From contig JACZTG010000024.1 in assembly GCA_022573815.1 (NCBI GenBank), forward strand, positions 1-32,912: 32,912 bases of DNA, read 5' to 3'. This DNA is from Candidatus Neomarinimicrobiota bacterium. Lineage in GTDB: Bacteria > Fidelibacterota > SORT01. A model generated the notes under the pieces. That model ran no database searches. It worked only from the letters and a program-made list of their open reading frames with translations, and was not told where the DNA came from. Shown here piece by piece: positions 16,016-24,080 of the stretch. The translations under genes and the position numbers were made by a program. Within the stretch, counting starts at the first letter, position 1. Every line of letters starts with the position of its first letter.

Positions 16016-17016
16016 CCTGCCCTCAAAGCGGATTTGAATTTCGACAGTTGATAGGTCAAGAAAGAGACGAACCGATCGAGAGATCTCCTTATCAAAACCG
16101 TAAAATTTAGGATTCCTGTCCAACCGAATTTTGAGAGTTTAGATTTACTATAGATAATCGAGATCACTTCTCTTAGATACTCACGTTTTTCTTTCGATCC
16201 TTTCGCGGTAATAAGCGCTCTGAAAAGCTGCTGTCGTTCAAAATAGCTGATGAATTCGGATGGGAAAAGGTCGCTGTACTCCGTTCTCATTATATTTGCG
16301 GCTCTTCTCTTATTTTCAAGCCATAAGGTGACATCTGATTTGGTTGAAGCCGCTAAGCCTTCGTCAAGTCTGCGCCATGCAGCGAGAGGCTCCGGTATGT
16401 AGCAAACTCCGTGGCGGAGAGCCAGTACAAGATGAATAAATCCATCACTGAAAGAGCCGAGATTCTGGTCGAACCCTCCAACATTCAATAAGCGCTCACG
16501 GTGAAACGCCACAGAATTTCCCATCATCCATGAACCGAAATCCCGTATCAACCGATAGCTATCGCCGGGCGAAAAATATTCCGACTTTTTTGATACCACC
16601 GGTGTGGGACAAATTCCTAAATTTTCTCCTTTTTCTCCTAATAAAATTGAAAGTGTCGAGCAAAGAGCGGCTTTCGGATGCCTCTCGAACATCGCCATAG
16701 TTTTCTCAAGGAATCCGGGCATTATTACATCATCGGCGGCAACTCCATAAACATAATCGCCCTTTGACATTTCCACTAAACGGTTAACGTTGTAAAGAAC
16801 GCCGCGATTTTTTTTGTTACGGATTATTTTAATTATCGGATATTTCTCGGCAAACTTTTCAATAACATCCAAGCTGTTGTCTGTGGAACAATCGTCAATA
16901 ATTATAAATTCCATCGGCTGGTAAGATTGCTCAAGAACGGCTTTTAGCGAATATTTCAGGAAGCGGCTATGATTATAATTAGTCATATAAACCGTTAGTG
17001 TCGGTTTTTTCTTCAA
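16012..17016 (-). CDS. GT2-family glycosyltransferase
   Basis: A 334-residue GT-A-fold glycosyltransferase. The nucleotide-binding acidic cluster IIIDDCSTD ends at residue 46, the N-R-G segment is near 70-72, and the metal-binding DxD equivalent is AADD (93-96) in YVYGVAADDVIMPG. The acceptor/base region includes GGFDQNLGSFSDG and AWRRLDEGLA. It probably adds one sugar to a growing lipid-linked chain at the inner membrane; the C-terminal 70 residues are basic and could contact the membrane. The start is TTG 17016, interlocked with the stop of the GNAT gene (TTGA). Donor and linkage unknown. Confidence 0.88.
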   Translation of the reverse strand: MKKKPTLTVYMTNYNHSRFLKYSLKAVLEQSYQPMEFIIIDDCSTDNSLDVIEKFAEKYPIIKIIRNKKNRGVLYNVNRLVEMSKGDYVYGVAADDVIMPGFLEKTMAMFERHPKAALCSTLSILLGEKGENLGICPTPVVSKKSEYFSPGDSYRLIRDFGSWMMGNSVAFHRERLLNVGGFDQNLGSFSDGFIHLVLALRHGVCYIPEPLAAWRRLDEGLAASTKSDVTLWLENKRRAANIMRTEYSDLFPSEFISYFERQQLFRALITAKGSKEKREYLREVISIIYSKSKLSKFGWTGILNFTVLIRRSLDRFVSFLTYQLSKFKSALRAG

Positions 17017-18074
17017 AGTTTTATCCTGTCAATATCGCCGTCACCCCGCGATATATACCATTCGGAGAAATCAATTTCCCTTTTTTTCATATGGGGAGGA
17101 GTATCTATGGCGAGACTAATTCCTCCGTTATTGAAATTTAACGGTCTGAAAAGAAATGGAATGTTCTCCTTGAAAGAGTCTTCGTTGATAAACCCGTTGG
17201 AATCGAAAGAATTGTTTGTGCCGGAATCGGTGCAGAAGAAATCAATCATAATTGCGCCGGAACTAATGCCCTCTTTGAGAATAAACGACAGCGCATTTTT
17301 TGCCGATTCACCGTTGAAATTCCAGTCTATTATTTTAAGGACACTCTCTTTTTTGTCCATAATATTTTCGATTCGATAAACCGCAAACATATTGCCGGGT
17401 CCGGTGATAGCTTTGTAGTTATGCCCGGGAATATCGAAGTATCGCCAGTTCAGGAATTTGCCGGAGCGGCGGACATAACCTTTGACGGTTGGTTGATCTT
17501 CAAAACGGAATTCGTCCGTATCGCTAAAACGTCCAACAGGGCTAATATCAGTTGAATCTCTAAATTTTGAAAGCATTTCCTCAGATTTCAATAACGTATT
17601 CAGGGTAGAATCGCCAGTTAAGGAAAATAAAGCGAAAACTTTTTCGGAATCGATTATTCCGATTCGACGAGGCATTTTATCGAGCAGCGGAACGTTTAAA
17701 CGGTTATAGATGTCTATTGAGGCATCGCTGAGACCGATATAGAACCTGTTATCGAATTTCTCCCACAGTTTATACATAAGATTTAAACCGGAACCGTTTG
17801 ATCCTGAGGTATACCAATTGTATGCAAAGCAACCGGTTTGCACTTTGTTGTCATAAATAAATTCAATGGGGATATAACCCAAAAAGCCGACTATTTTTGA
17901 ATTATCCCACTCAATCCAAAAGGAGTATTCTCCGTTTTCATTGCCGGGTTGGTTTTTGAACTGCCAATTAAAGTAATTGAGTTCCTGAAGACGTGGATTA
18001 TGCTTATATACATTGCTGAACAACTCAAAAAGAGCGGGAATATCTTCAACCGTACATCTTTTGATTTCACTCAT
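17013..18074 (-). CDS. GNAT-type acyltransferase of a glycan locus
   Basis: A 353-residue protein whose N-terminus (residues 1-90) looks like a GNAT domain: MSEIKRCTVEDIPALFELFSNVY, a NYFNWQFKNQPG segment and IVGFLGYIPIEF. A second half with FLNWRYFDIPG resembles the duplicated GNAT arrangement seen in long acyltransferases of polysaccharide clusters. It may N- or O-acylate an amino sugar, for example the product of the DegT aminotransferase encoded downstream, or take its acyl group from the carrier protein encoded divergently. Both partners are inference. A 47-base gap separates it from the radical SAM gene, and its stop overlaps the GT2 start. Confidence 0.65.
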   Translation of the reverse strand: MSEIKRCTVEDIPALFELFSNVYKHNPRLQELNYFNWQFKNQPGNENGEYSFWIEWDNSKIVGFLGYIPIEFIYDNKVQTGCFAYNWYTSGSNGSGLNLMYKLWEKFDNRFYIGLSDASIDIYNRLNVPLLDKMPRRIGIIDSEKVFALFSLTGDSTLNTLLKSEEMLSKFRDSTDISPVGRFSDTDEFRFEDQPTVKGYVRRSGKFLNWRYFDIPGHNYKAITGPGNMFAVYRIENIMDKKESVLKIIDWNFNGESAKNALSFILKEGISSGAIMIDFFCTDSGTNNSFDSNGFINEDSFKENIPFLFRPLNFNNGGISLAIDTPPHMKKREIDFSEWYISRGDGDIDRIKL

Positions 18075-18121
18075 ATTAGTATTTATAAGAATTTGTATCT
18101 ACATTTGAGATCTTGAAAACA

Positions 18122-19126
18122 TTAAGCGAATTGTGGTGATCGCTTTTTCTCGAGACTGAACTCTTCATCAAATAGCCTGCATCCACGGCACATACTAATA
18201 TCATTGCGATTTCCGGATTGATGTTTCTCACGAATTTCCGTCCATTTCTCATTCTTCCAGACTTCCGCTATTGATTGCGTATTTATGTCTCCGATGTTCA
18301 TATGGGCATCGTAGTCTTGTCCGCAAAGTGGCACTATTCCCATAGCGGTTATATGCATTGTGGACCATGGAAGAATACATGGGTGATAAATCGAGCCGTA
18401 ATCAGGAATATTACCTTCCCATTCAACCTGATTTCCCCAGCTGTGGGCTTGTTTCATATAAATCCGGTCGTGCGGTTTTCTGAGCAGGCTCCAAAATGAT
18501 TCCCATCGTTCCATTTCATCTCTCTGGTCGGAATCAGTTAGATTGAAAAAAGATACGCCTCTGACCCGAACGACCATGTCAGGTTTCATCCTCTCACGAA
18601 GTTCAAAAAACTTTACGATATTCTTTAATGTAGTTTCGAATTTCAAGCCCACCCGCATCTTTTCATATTGTTCCTTCTCAACGGAATCAATAGAGAACAT
18701 TATCTCGTCAAGTCCCGCTTCGATAATTTCTATCGCTTTTTTCTCGGTCAGCAACGATGCGTTAGTAGATATACTTGTCCTTTTTATCCCTGCTTTTTTA
18801 AGCTTTGCAATGTGCAGCGCAATGTTTTTGTCCATTAACGGCTCGCCGGCTCTTTGGACAGCGACAAATTCAATCCAATCAGAATATTTGCTCATTTCAT
18901 CTACAATTTTATCAAATAGTGATTCAGGCATAAACGGAACCGATTTGTCCCATTCGTCCACAGGGCAAAAAGGACAGTGGGCATTACAAAGTCTAACCGT
19001 CTCAATCTGAAAATATTTTGGAAATTCTAAAGCTTCTTTGTAGTTGTCAAGGCTTAATCTCCTTGCGATATCCATCATCTCAAGGTTTAGGCTTGCTTTA
19101 GTTACCTCATTTTTATTCACTATCAT
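18122..19126 (-). CDS. Radical SAM protein with SPASM-like C-terminal domain
   Basis: A 334-residue protein with the radical SAM iron-sulfur motif C47-x3-C51-x2-C54 (RLCNAHCPFC) and a C-terminal cysteine set (C250, C268, C313, C316 in HPC, PLCGQD and CRGC) typical of SPASM/twitch domains that bind auxiliary clusters. SAM-binding elements include the RAGEP and SIDS strands. SPASM enzymes modify peptides, sugars or small molecules by radical chemistry; inside a glycan operon a sugar dehydration, epimerisation or oxidation is the likeliest use. The start ATG at 19126 has TAGGGA nine bases upstream. It is the first gene of the minus-strand operon. No precursor peptide gene is evident nearby. Confidence 0.85.
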   Translation of the reverse strand: MIVNKNEVTKASLNLEMMDIARRLSLDNYKEALEFPKYFQIETVRLCNAHCPFCPVDEWDKSVPFMPESLFDKIVDEMSKYSDWIEFVAVQRAGEPLMDKNIALHIAKLKKAGIKRTSISTNASLLTEKKAIEIIEAGLDEIMFSIDSVEKEQYEKMRVGLKFETTLKNIVKFFELRERMKPDMVVRVRGVSFFNLTDSDQRDEMERWESFWSLLRKPHDRIYMKQAHSWGNQVEWEGNIPDYGSIYHPCILPWSTMHITAMGIVPLCGQDYDAHMNIGDINTQSIAEVWKNEKWTEIREKHQSGNRNDISMCRGCRLFDEEFSLEKKRSPQFA

Positions 19127-19446
19127 TTTGAAAATCCCTAATTTAAAATGCTGTGTTCGATATTGGGCTACTTTAATTTATAGTGATCAATGAGATAATC
19201 ATGATAGGACAATATTTCTTCTGCCTGCTTTTAAAAGTTCTCACTATAGCACTTTCTTTCACATTTTTCATACAATAATATTATCGGTGAAAATCGCTAA
19301 GACTTTAATATTTCACTGTTTAGCCTCTGAATTATTGAGCGATATGTATCGGTAATCGTATAAATTGAGATAAACATTTCCTATAGTGATAAAAGATTGA
19401 ACTTGTTAAATTATCTGTTCGGGGAAAACATGGATTTTATACCGGA
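19127..19446. promoter_or_regulatory. Divergent intergenic control region with TATAGTGA repeats
   Basis: This 320-bp AT-rich gap separates the minus-strand glycan operon from the fkbH-like gene. The octamer TATAGTGA occurs at 19179-19186 and 19382-19389 on the plus strand and inverted at 19241-19248 (TCACTATA). The spacing is irregular (about 62 and 141 bases between centres). Three copies in one short non-coding gap suggest a regulator-binding site, though in AT-rich DNA chance remains possible. The plus-strand promoter within it is listed separately; I see no convincing minus-strand promoter. Confidence 0.4.
19335..19364 (+). promoter_or_regulatory. Putative sigma-70 promoter of the fkbH-acp unit
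   Basis: TTGAGC (19335-19340), an 18-base spacer and TATAAA (19359-19364). Transcription would begin near 19371, leaving a leader of about 85 bases that contains one of the TATAGTGA copies (19382-19389), which could therefore act as an operator. Confidence 0.45.
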
Positions 19447-19455
19447 GTGGAACCG

Positions 19456-21147
19456 TTGAGTAGTAAATTGATAAGAAAATTCTCTTATTCGGACTTATTG
19501 TCGTTGTCGAATAATTCTGAAGAGGATGACAAAAACTCCTATAAAATAGGCTTTCTTCGTTCATACTCTATAGAAGTTATGGAGCCTGTATTAAGAGGTT
19601 TGACTCTGTTTGAACAATATTCATTGGACTGTAAGTATAGTAATTTCAATAATATACTTCAGGATTCGTTCGAGTTGGAAAATATATTCTCCGGAGAATT
19701 TGATATGCTTATCGTTAATTGGCGAAAAGCTGATATCGGCGATTCTGATTCGGAAACAGCAAAATATGTCGAGACAACTTTAGGGAATATTTCCTCTTTT
19801 ATGGAGAGGAATCATTCGGTCAGGGTTCTTGTTCATTCGTTCATAAAGGATGAGGCTGTAAATAAGTCTGATGAAATAATAAGAGAGTTTTGTGAATCCA
19901 ACGCTAACGCTTACCTCTTGGATATGGAAAAAGTGAGATCAATGATGCCCGAAGTAAATATCTATTCCGAAAGTATGGAACGAATCGCGAAATATCCGTT
20001 GACTAAAGAAGCGACGATCCTGATAGCCAAACGATACCTTTCGATAATGAGGATCGTATTCGGCTTTCAAAAAAAGTGCTTATCAATTGATCTGGATTAC
20101 ACGGCATGGGATGGGATTTTAGGCGAAGACGGAGAGGAGAGTGTTTACGATTCTCTGAAAACCGGCACAGGATATTCTGAATTTTGGGAATATATGACGA
20201 CCCTTCTGAAGAACGGAGTAATTCTGTGTATTAACAGTAAAAATAACGAGGAGGATGTAAAGCAGCTGTTTGAAAATCGTAATATGCCTCTCGCCTGGGA
20301 TGATTTTATTGTCAAACAAATAAACTGGTTGCCCAAGAGTCATAATATACAAACGATAGCGAAAGAGCTGAATATTGGTGCGGATAGTATCGTCCATTTA
20401 GATGACAGCGAGTTCGAATGTGAGGAAATTTTGGCTGGAGTCCCGGAAACTACAGTGGTGTATTCGGGCGATGGTCCTCAGGAATCGGTGCGGATATTGA
20501 CCGAAGGAGGATATTTTGACTCACTTACCCGGTCAGTTGATGACAGTCTCAGAACTGAATCTTATCGCTCCGAACAGAAACGAAAGGAAGAGAAATCTTC
20601 ATATCCGGATCTGAATTCATTTATTAAGTCACTCTCGTTACAGCTTACTGTTTTTAAAGTCAGAGAAACTGATCTTGACCGGATTAGCCAGCTTTATTTA
20701 AAGACCAATCAATTCAATATGACCACTATAAGGTACAGTATGGGTGAGTTGAAAAAGTTTATTTCCGATTCAGATAAATTATTGTATGGCTATTCTCTTG
20801 AGGATAAATTCGGAGAATATGGAATTATCGGCTCTTACTTGATAGATTTGAAAGAATCTGAATGGCGTATCGATTCTTTCCTGATGAGTTGCCGCGCTAT
20901 AGGAAGAAAAGTCGAATTTGCGGTGATGAACAAAATTGTGACAGACGCGTTGGTAAACGGCGTCAATAAGTTATTCGCGCAGTACGAAAAAACCCCTAAA
21001 AACGGGTTTTTGGAAAAGTTTTATGATGAGTTAGGGTTCAAACGAATAAGAGTGGATAACAACAGGGTCACCTACGAATTGAACAGTTCAGAATACCGGA
21101 ACGTTAACGAGGGGATGATAAAAATCAGAGAACTGAATGATGGATGA
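19456..21147 (+). CDS. FkbH-like HAD-IIIC family protein (acyl/glyceryl transfer to ACP)
   Basis: A 563-residue three-part protein: an N-terminal SGNH-like region (to about 195), a HAD domain with nucleophile motif SIDLDYTAWDG (DLDYT 212-216), INSKNN (SKN 261-263) and HLDDSEFE (DD 316-317), and a GNAT-like C-terminal domain from about 380 (LKTNQFNMTT, SYLIDL, SCRAIGRKVE). Characterised FkbH proteins take glycerate from 1,3-bisphosphoglycerate, dephosphorylate it and load it on an acyl carrier protein; such a carrier follows directly. The usual DLDNTLWGG is altered here to DLDYTAWDG. I choose TTG 19456 because GGAG (19444-19447) is 8 bases upstream; GTG 19447 would overlap that site. The gene overlaps the ACP gene by 11 bases. 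Confidence 0.82.
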   Translation: MSSKLIRKFSYSDLLSLSNNSEEDDKNSYKIGFLRSYSIEVMEPVLRGLTLFEQYSLDCKYSNFNNILQDSFELENIFSGEFDMLIVNWRKADIGDSDSETAKYVETTLGNISSFMERNHSVRVLVHSFIKDEAVNKSDEIIREFCESNANAYLLDMEKVRSMMPEVNIYSESMERIAKYPLTKEATILIAKRYLSIMRIVFGFQKKCLSIDLDYTAWDGILGEDGEESVYDSLKTGTGYSEFWEYMTTLLKNGVILCINSKNNEEDVKQLFENRNMPLAWDDFIVKQINWLPKSHNIQTIAKELNIGADSIVHLDDSEFECEEILAGVPETTVVYSGDGPQESVRILTEGGYFDSLTRSVDDSLRTESYRSEQKRKEEKSSYPDLNSFIKSLSLQLTVFKVRETDLDRISQLYLKTNQFNMTTIRYSMGELKKFISDSDKLLYGYSLEDKFGEYGIIGSYLIDLKESEWRIDSFLMSCRAIGRKVEFAVMNKIVTDALVNGVNKLFAQYEKTPKNGFLEKFYDELGFKRIRVDNNRVTYELNSSEYRNVNEGMIKIRELNDG

Positions 21148-21382
21148 ATCTGAAATTAGACTTAAAATTATACAGGTACTTTCAAAAGTATTGAACCTGT
21201 CCGAAAAAGAGATCAGAGAAAAGATAGAGAACGGCGATCTTATTTTCTGGGATTCATTGACTCACCTTAATCTGATTTTTTCCCTTGAAGATGAGTTCGG
21301 ATTATCGTTTACCGAAAAAGATCTTATCGGGATGGAAGATTTTGATAAGATAATGAGCAGGATAAAAGAAAAGACCGATTGA
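21137..21382 (+). CDS. Acyl carrier protein
   Basis: An 81-residue four-helix carrier protein with the phosphopantetheine attachment serine at S40 in IFWDSLTHLNLI, matching the DSL motif. ATG 21137 or 21140 could start it. The start lies inside the 3' end of the fkbH-like gene, so the two are translationally coupled. It is not next to fatty-acid genes, and no ketosynthase or adenylation gene is in the window, so a dedicated role carrying the FkbH product is likely. The acceptor of the acyl group is unknown. Confidence 0.85.
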   Translation: MMDESEIRLKIIQVLSKVLNLSEKEIREKIENGDLIFWDSLTHLNLIFSLEDEFGLSFTEKDLIGMEDFDKIMSRIKEKTD

Positions 21383-21842
21383 TAAGATTACTCGTAAAAA
21401 TCAAATCCTAATATACGAAAATAGTTAGGAGCACAATTCCCAGGGACAGGATCAGTAAAAGCACATCAATGAATATCTTAGCGATAAAAAAGTAATAGGT
21501 GTAATAATAAATTCTTGAAGTTGCAAATAGTCTTACGCCGCCCATTACCATAAGCTTCTGCGGAGAACATTTTTTGGATTCCAAAAAAGAAGTTGTAGAA
21601 AAAGCCCTTAATATTCCGGAAATAACCTTTAGTTTTTTCAGCGGCAGATATTCATGGCCCGGCAAAAAAGAGTGGCCGCGCATTTTTTCTGAACAATACG
21701 GTAATCGTGCCTTTGTAGATATTACGAATCAAAAAACCGAGCTTATATTATATGATTGAACGAATCATCAATTCAACGAAACAGATAAATCAAAGTAACG
21801 CGTGCGACATTTTCTTTAACATCAACTTAATATTCCATACGC
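21383..21842. other. 460-bp gene-poor gap with gene debris
   Basis: The gap lies between the ACP gene and the convergent dehydrogenase pair. It contains an orphan coding-like fragment on the plus strand (listed separately) and, on the minus strand at 21408-21551, a 47-codon frame starting MVMGG that ends in a long hydrophobic helix. The two overlap at 21511-21551. A weak TCCTAA/TTAGGA hairpin at 21406-21430 follows the ACP stop but lacks a T-run. No mobile element is visible. Confidence 0.35.
21574..21759 (+). pseudogene. Orphan 61-codon frame, probable gene remnant
   Basis: A TTG at 21574 with GGAG (21562-21565) eight bases upstream opens a 61-codon frame with protein-like composition (FFSGRYSWPGKKEWPRIF, then NRAFVDITNQK, ending ELILYD). 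The same frame is open back to 21511, which reads like a continuing protein and suggests the 3' end of a lost longer gene rather than a small gene. No family is recognised. The promoterless position between two convergent units fits a relic. Confidence 0.3.
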
Positions 21843-22847
21843 TCAATTGGAATAATTCTCAATCCGAACCGGTCTCTCTTCCAGGAGAGATTGTTTCGCA
21901 GCGAGGCCAATTAATACCGGAATAAAGCCATCTCGTCCGGTTACGGGTACTTGCCCGTCTTCTCGTATGACCCGGATAAATTCTTCAATTTCTATCCGGT
22001 ACGACTCTTTGTAGCGCTCAAGGAAGAAATCCATAGGTTTATCCGAGATGACGCCTTGTGAGGTTTTCAGAACTGTTTGAAAACGAGTTCTGTTCTCTGT
22101 GGACATACTGCCATTTGACCCGAATACCTCCACTCGTTGATCAAAACCATAGACTGCCTGACGACTATTATGTATAAGAGCCATTGCTCCGTTTTCAAGT
22201 TTCAGAGTGGTTAGGGCTGTATCAATATCCCCACCCTTGCCTATGGAGGGATCTATCAAGACAGCACCGGCTGAATAAACTTCTACTACTTCACTTCCTG
22301 ACAAAAAGCGTATTAAATCAATATCGTGGATGGTCGTATCCAAGAATAGGCCGCCGGATGTGATAAGATACTCTGCGGGCGGGGGCGCCGGATCAAGGTT
22401 TGTGATCCTTATAAGATAGCTCCGGCCAATCACTCCGGAATCGATAGCCTCTTTCAGTTGTACCAAGTCCGGATCGAAGCGGTGATTGAATCCTATCTGT
22501 AGTTTAACTCCCTGCAGCTCGACCACCTTAAGAGTTTCAGCGATAGTTTTTGGGTCAAATCCTATGGGCTTTTCGCAGAAGATGTGCTTTCCGGCTTGCG
22601 CTGCCTTGACGATCTGCTCAATGTGGAATGCGGATGGGGAGCAGATAATTACGGCTTCGATTTCGTTGTCTGAGAAAATCGCGTCCGCGCTCTGAGCATA
22701 GTTCAGTCCGATATTTTCCGCCCATGCTTTATCTGCCTTTAGGTCGGCGATGATTTTGAGATGCGTGCCCGGGATTCGTAGGATATTCTCAGCATGCAAT
22801 TTGCCTATTCTACCTGTGCCGATTAGACCGAGTGTGATATTTTTCAT
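21843..22847 (-). CDS. Gfo/Idh/MocA oxidoreductase, inositol 2-dehydrogenase-like (copy 2)
   Basis: A 334-residue NAD(P)-dependent dehydrogenase. The Rossmann motif GLIGTGRIG lies at 7-15, CEKP at 91-94 gives K93, and GGLFLDTTIHDIDLIR gives D170 and H174. These form the Lys-Asp-His set characteristic of IolG-type inositol dehydrogenases. The likely reaction is oxidation of a cyclitol or sugar alcohol or acid to the keto form. It is a full-length paralogue of the upstream gene and overlaps it by 4 bases (ATGA), so both are made from one message. Exact substrate unresolved. Confidence 0.85.
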   Translation of the reverse strand: MKNITLGLIGTGRIGKLHAENILRIPGTHLKIIADLKADKAWAENIGLNYAQSADAIFSDNEIEAVIICSPSAFHIEQIVKAAQAGKHIFCEKPIGFDPKTIAETLKVVELQGVKLQIGFNHRFDPDLVQLKEAIDSGVIGRSYLIRITNLDPAPPPAEYLITSGGLFLDTTIHDIDLIRFLSGSEVVEVYSAGAVLIDPSIGKGGDIDTALTTLKLENGAMALIHNSRQAVYGFDQRVEVFGSNGSMSTENRTRFQTVLKTSQGVISDKPMDFFLERYKESYRIEIEEFIRVIREDGQVPVTGRDGFIPVLIGLAAKQSLLEERPVRIENYSN

Positions 22848-23851
22848 CTCTCAACCTTAACGGGTCTATTCTTCTTAAATGATAACTCAGCAGCTTGGGC
22901 GATCTTGACGGCCTGCAAGGCATCTTGACCTGTGACCGGCGGAGTAGTTTGATTTCTGATAGAGGAAAAAAATTCCCGCAGTTCCGTAACGTAGGCTTCT
23001 TTATATCGCTCAACGAATGAATAGTGTGGTTTATCGGTAAACACTCCTTCAGCAGTACTCAGTATCGTACTGGTAGGCGTGGTATTAAGCGCTCTGATGC
23101 TACCTTCAGAGCCGAATACTTCCAGCTGCTGATCATATCCGTAATTCGTTTCCCTGCTGACGTCTATAATGCACAACGAGCCGTCCGTCATCTGAAGGGT
23201 GATTAAAGCGGTATCAATATCGCCGAGTTTTTCGAATTCGGGATCAATCAGCGCGGCGCCTGCGGAATAAACCTTTTCTACTTCACAACCGCTGATGTAA
23301 CGCACCATGTCGAAATCATGGATGCAGAAGTCGAAAAAAAGACCGCCGGATCTACTAGCGTAAGCTGCGGTTGGTCTTTTCGGGTCGCGATTGGTTATCC
23401 TGATGACATGAGTTTTGCCGATTTTACCGGACTGGACGATTTCACGGACGCGCGTGAAGTTTGGATCAAACCGGCGGTTAAATCCGACCTGGAATAACAC
23501 ACCTGCCGCTTCGACGGCTTCAATTGCTTCTGCCACGCCCTCAGGTTCGAAGGCAACAGGTTTTTCGCAGAAAATATGTTTACCGTTCTTCGCGGAACTT
23601 TTAATTAAGGCTACATGAGCCGGAGAGGGAGCTGCAATAACCACTGCCTCGATTTCAGAATCGTGTATGACTACATTCTCGTCGAGGAAATGCTCCGGAA
23701 TACCCATTGTTTCTATCCAGTTCTCATCTAAATTTGGACCGGCAACAGCCTTGAGTAAAACATCAGGAAAGTTGAATATAATATTTTCCGCGTGCATCTT
23801 ACCGATGTGTCCTGCGCCGATTAATCCGGCAACGATAGGTTTAGAATGCAT
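22844..23851 (-). CDS. Gfo/Idh/MocA oxidoreductase, inositol 2-dehydrogenase-like (copy 1)
   Basis: A 335-residue protein with the same architecture as its downstream neighbour: GLIGAGHIG at 9-17, CEKP with K97, and GGLFFDFCIHDFDMVR with D174 and H178. AGGAGGT (plus-strand positions 23865-23871, read on minus) lies 13 bases before ATG 23851, a strong ribosome-binding site at slightly long spacing. The duplicate pair may act on two epimeric substrates, or in an oxidation-reduction relay that converts one inositol or sugar to its epimer. No other inositol-catabolic gene is in the window. Confidence 0.85.
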   Translation of the reverse strand: MHSKPIVAGLIGAGHIGKMHAENIIFNFPDVLLKAVAGPNLDENWIETMGIPEHFLDENVVIHDSEIEAVVIAAPSPAHVALIKSSAKNGKHIFCEKPVAFEPEGVAEAIEAVEAAGVLFQVGFNRRFDPNFTRVREIVQSGKIGKTHVIRITNRDPKRPTAAYASRSGGLFFDFCIHDFDMVRYISGCEVEKVYSAGAALIDPEFEKLGDIDTALITLQMTDGSLCIIDVSRETNYGYDQQLEVFGSEGSIRALNTTPTSTILSTAEGVFTDKPHYSFVERYKEAYVTELREFFSSIRNQTTPPVTGQDALQAVKIAQAAELSFKKNRPVKVER

Positions 23852-24050
23852 GGATATTTATAATACCTCCTGAGACCAGCTGCCAGTTATCTATATAATC
23901 CGCTGAACAATTGCACTTATACAAGACGAAATATATACGACATCCCTTACGCATGCAACAGTAAATAATTCTAAGCTTATTACCCATTCGCCATTACGGG
24001 ACAGATCGTGATACGGGAATAGCTCCCATTCAGCCGCTGATTTAATATTC

Positions 24051-24080
24051 TTGACAATTCCTTTTAGAATAGCATATTTT
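24051..24080 (+). promoter_or_regulatory. Possible promoter of the lipoprotein remnant
   Basis: TTGACA (24051-24056, perfect -35), 18 bases, then TATTTT (24075-24080). If used, transcription would start near 24087, just after the TTG at 24079, so translation would begin further in, for example at GTG 24094. It may now be a relic promoter serving a broken gene. Confidence 0.35.

Noticed and set aside
16016-16123. Longer start (16123) for the small membrane protein
   Set aside because: The extension lies wholly inside the GT2 gene and is polar, unlike the membrane core. ATG 16015 forms a regular ATGA overlap.
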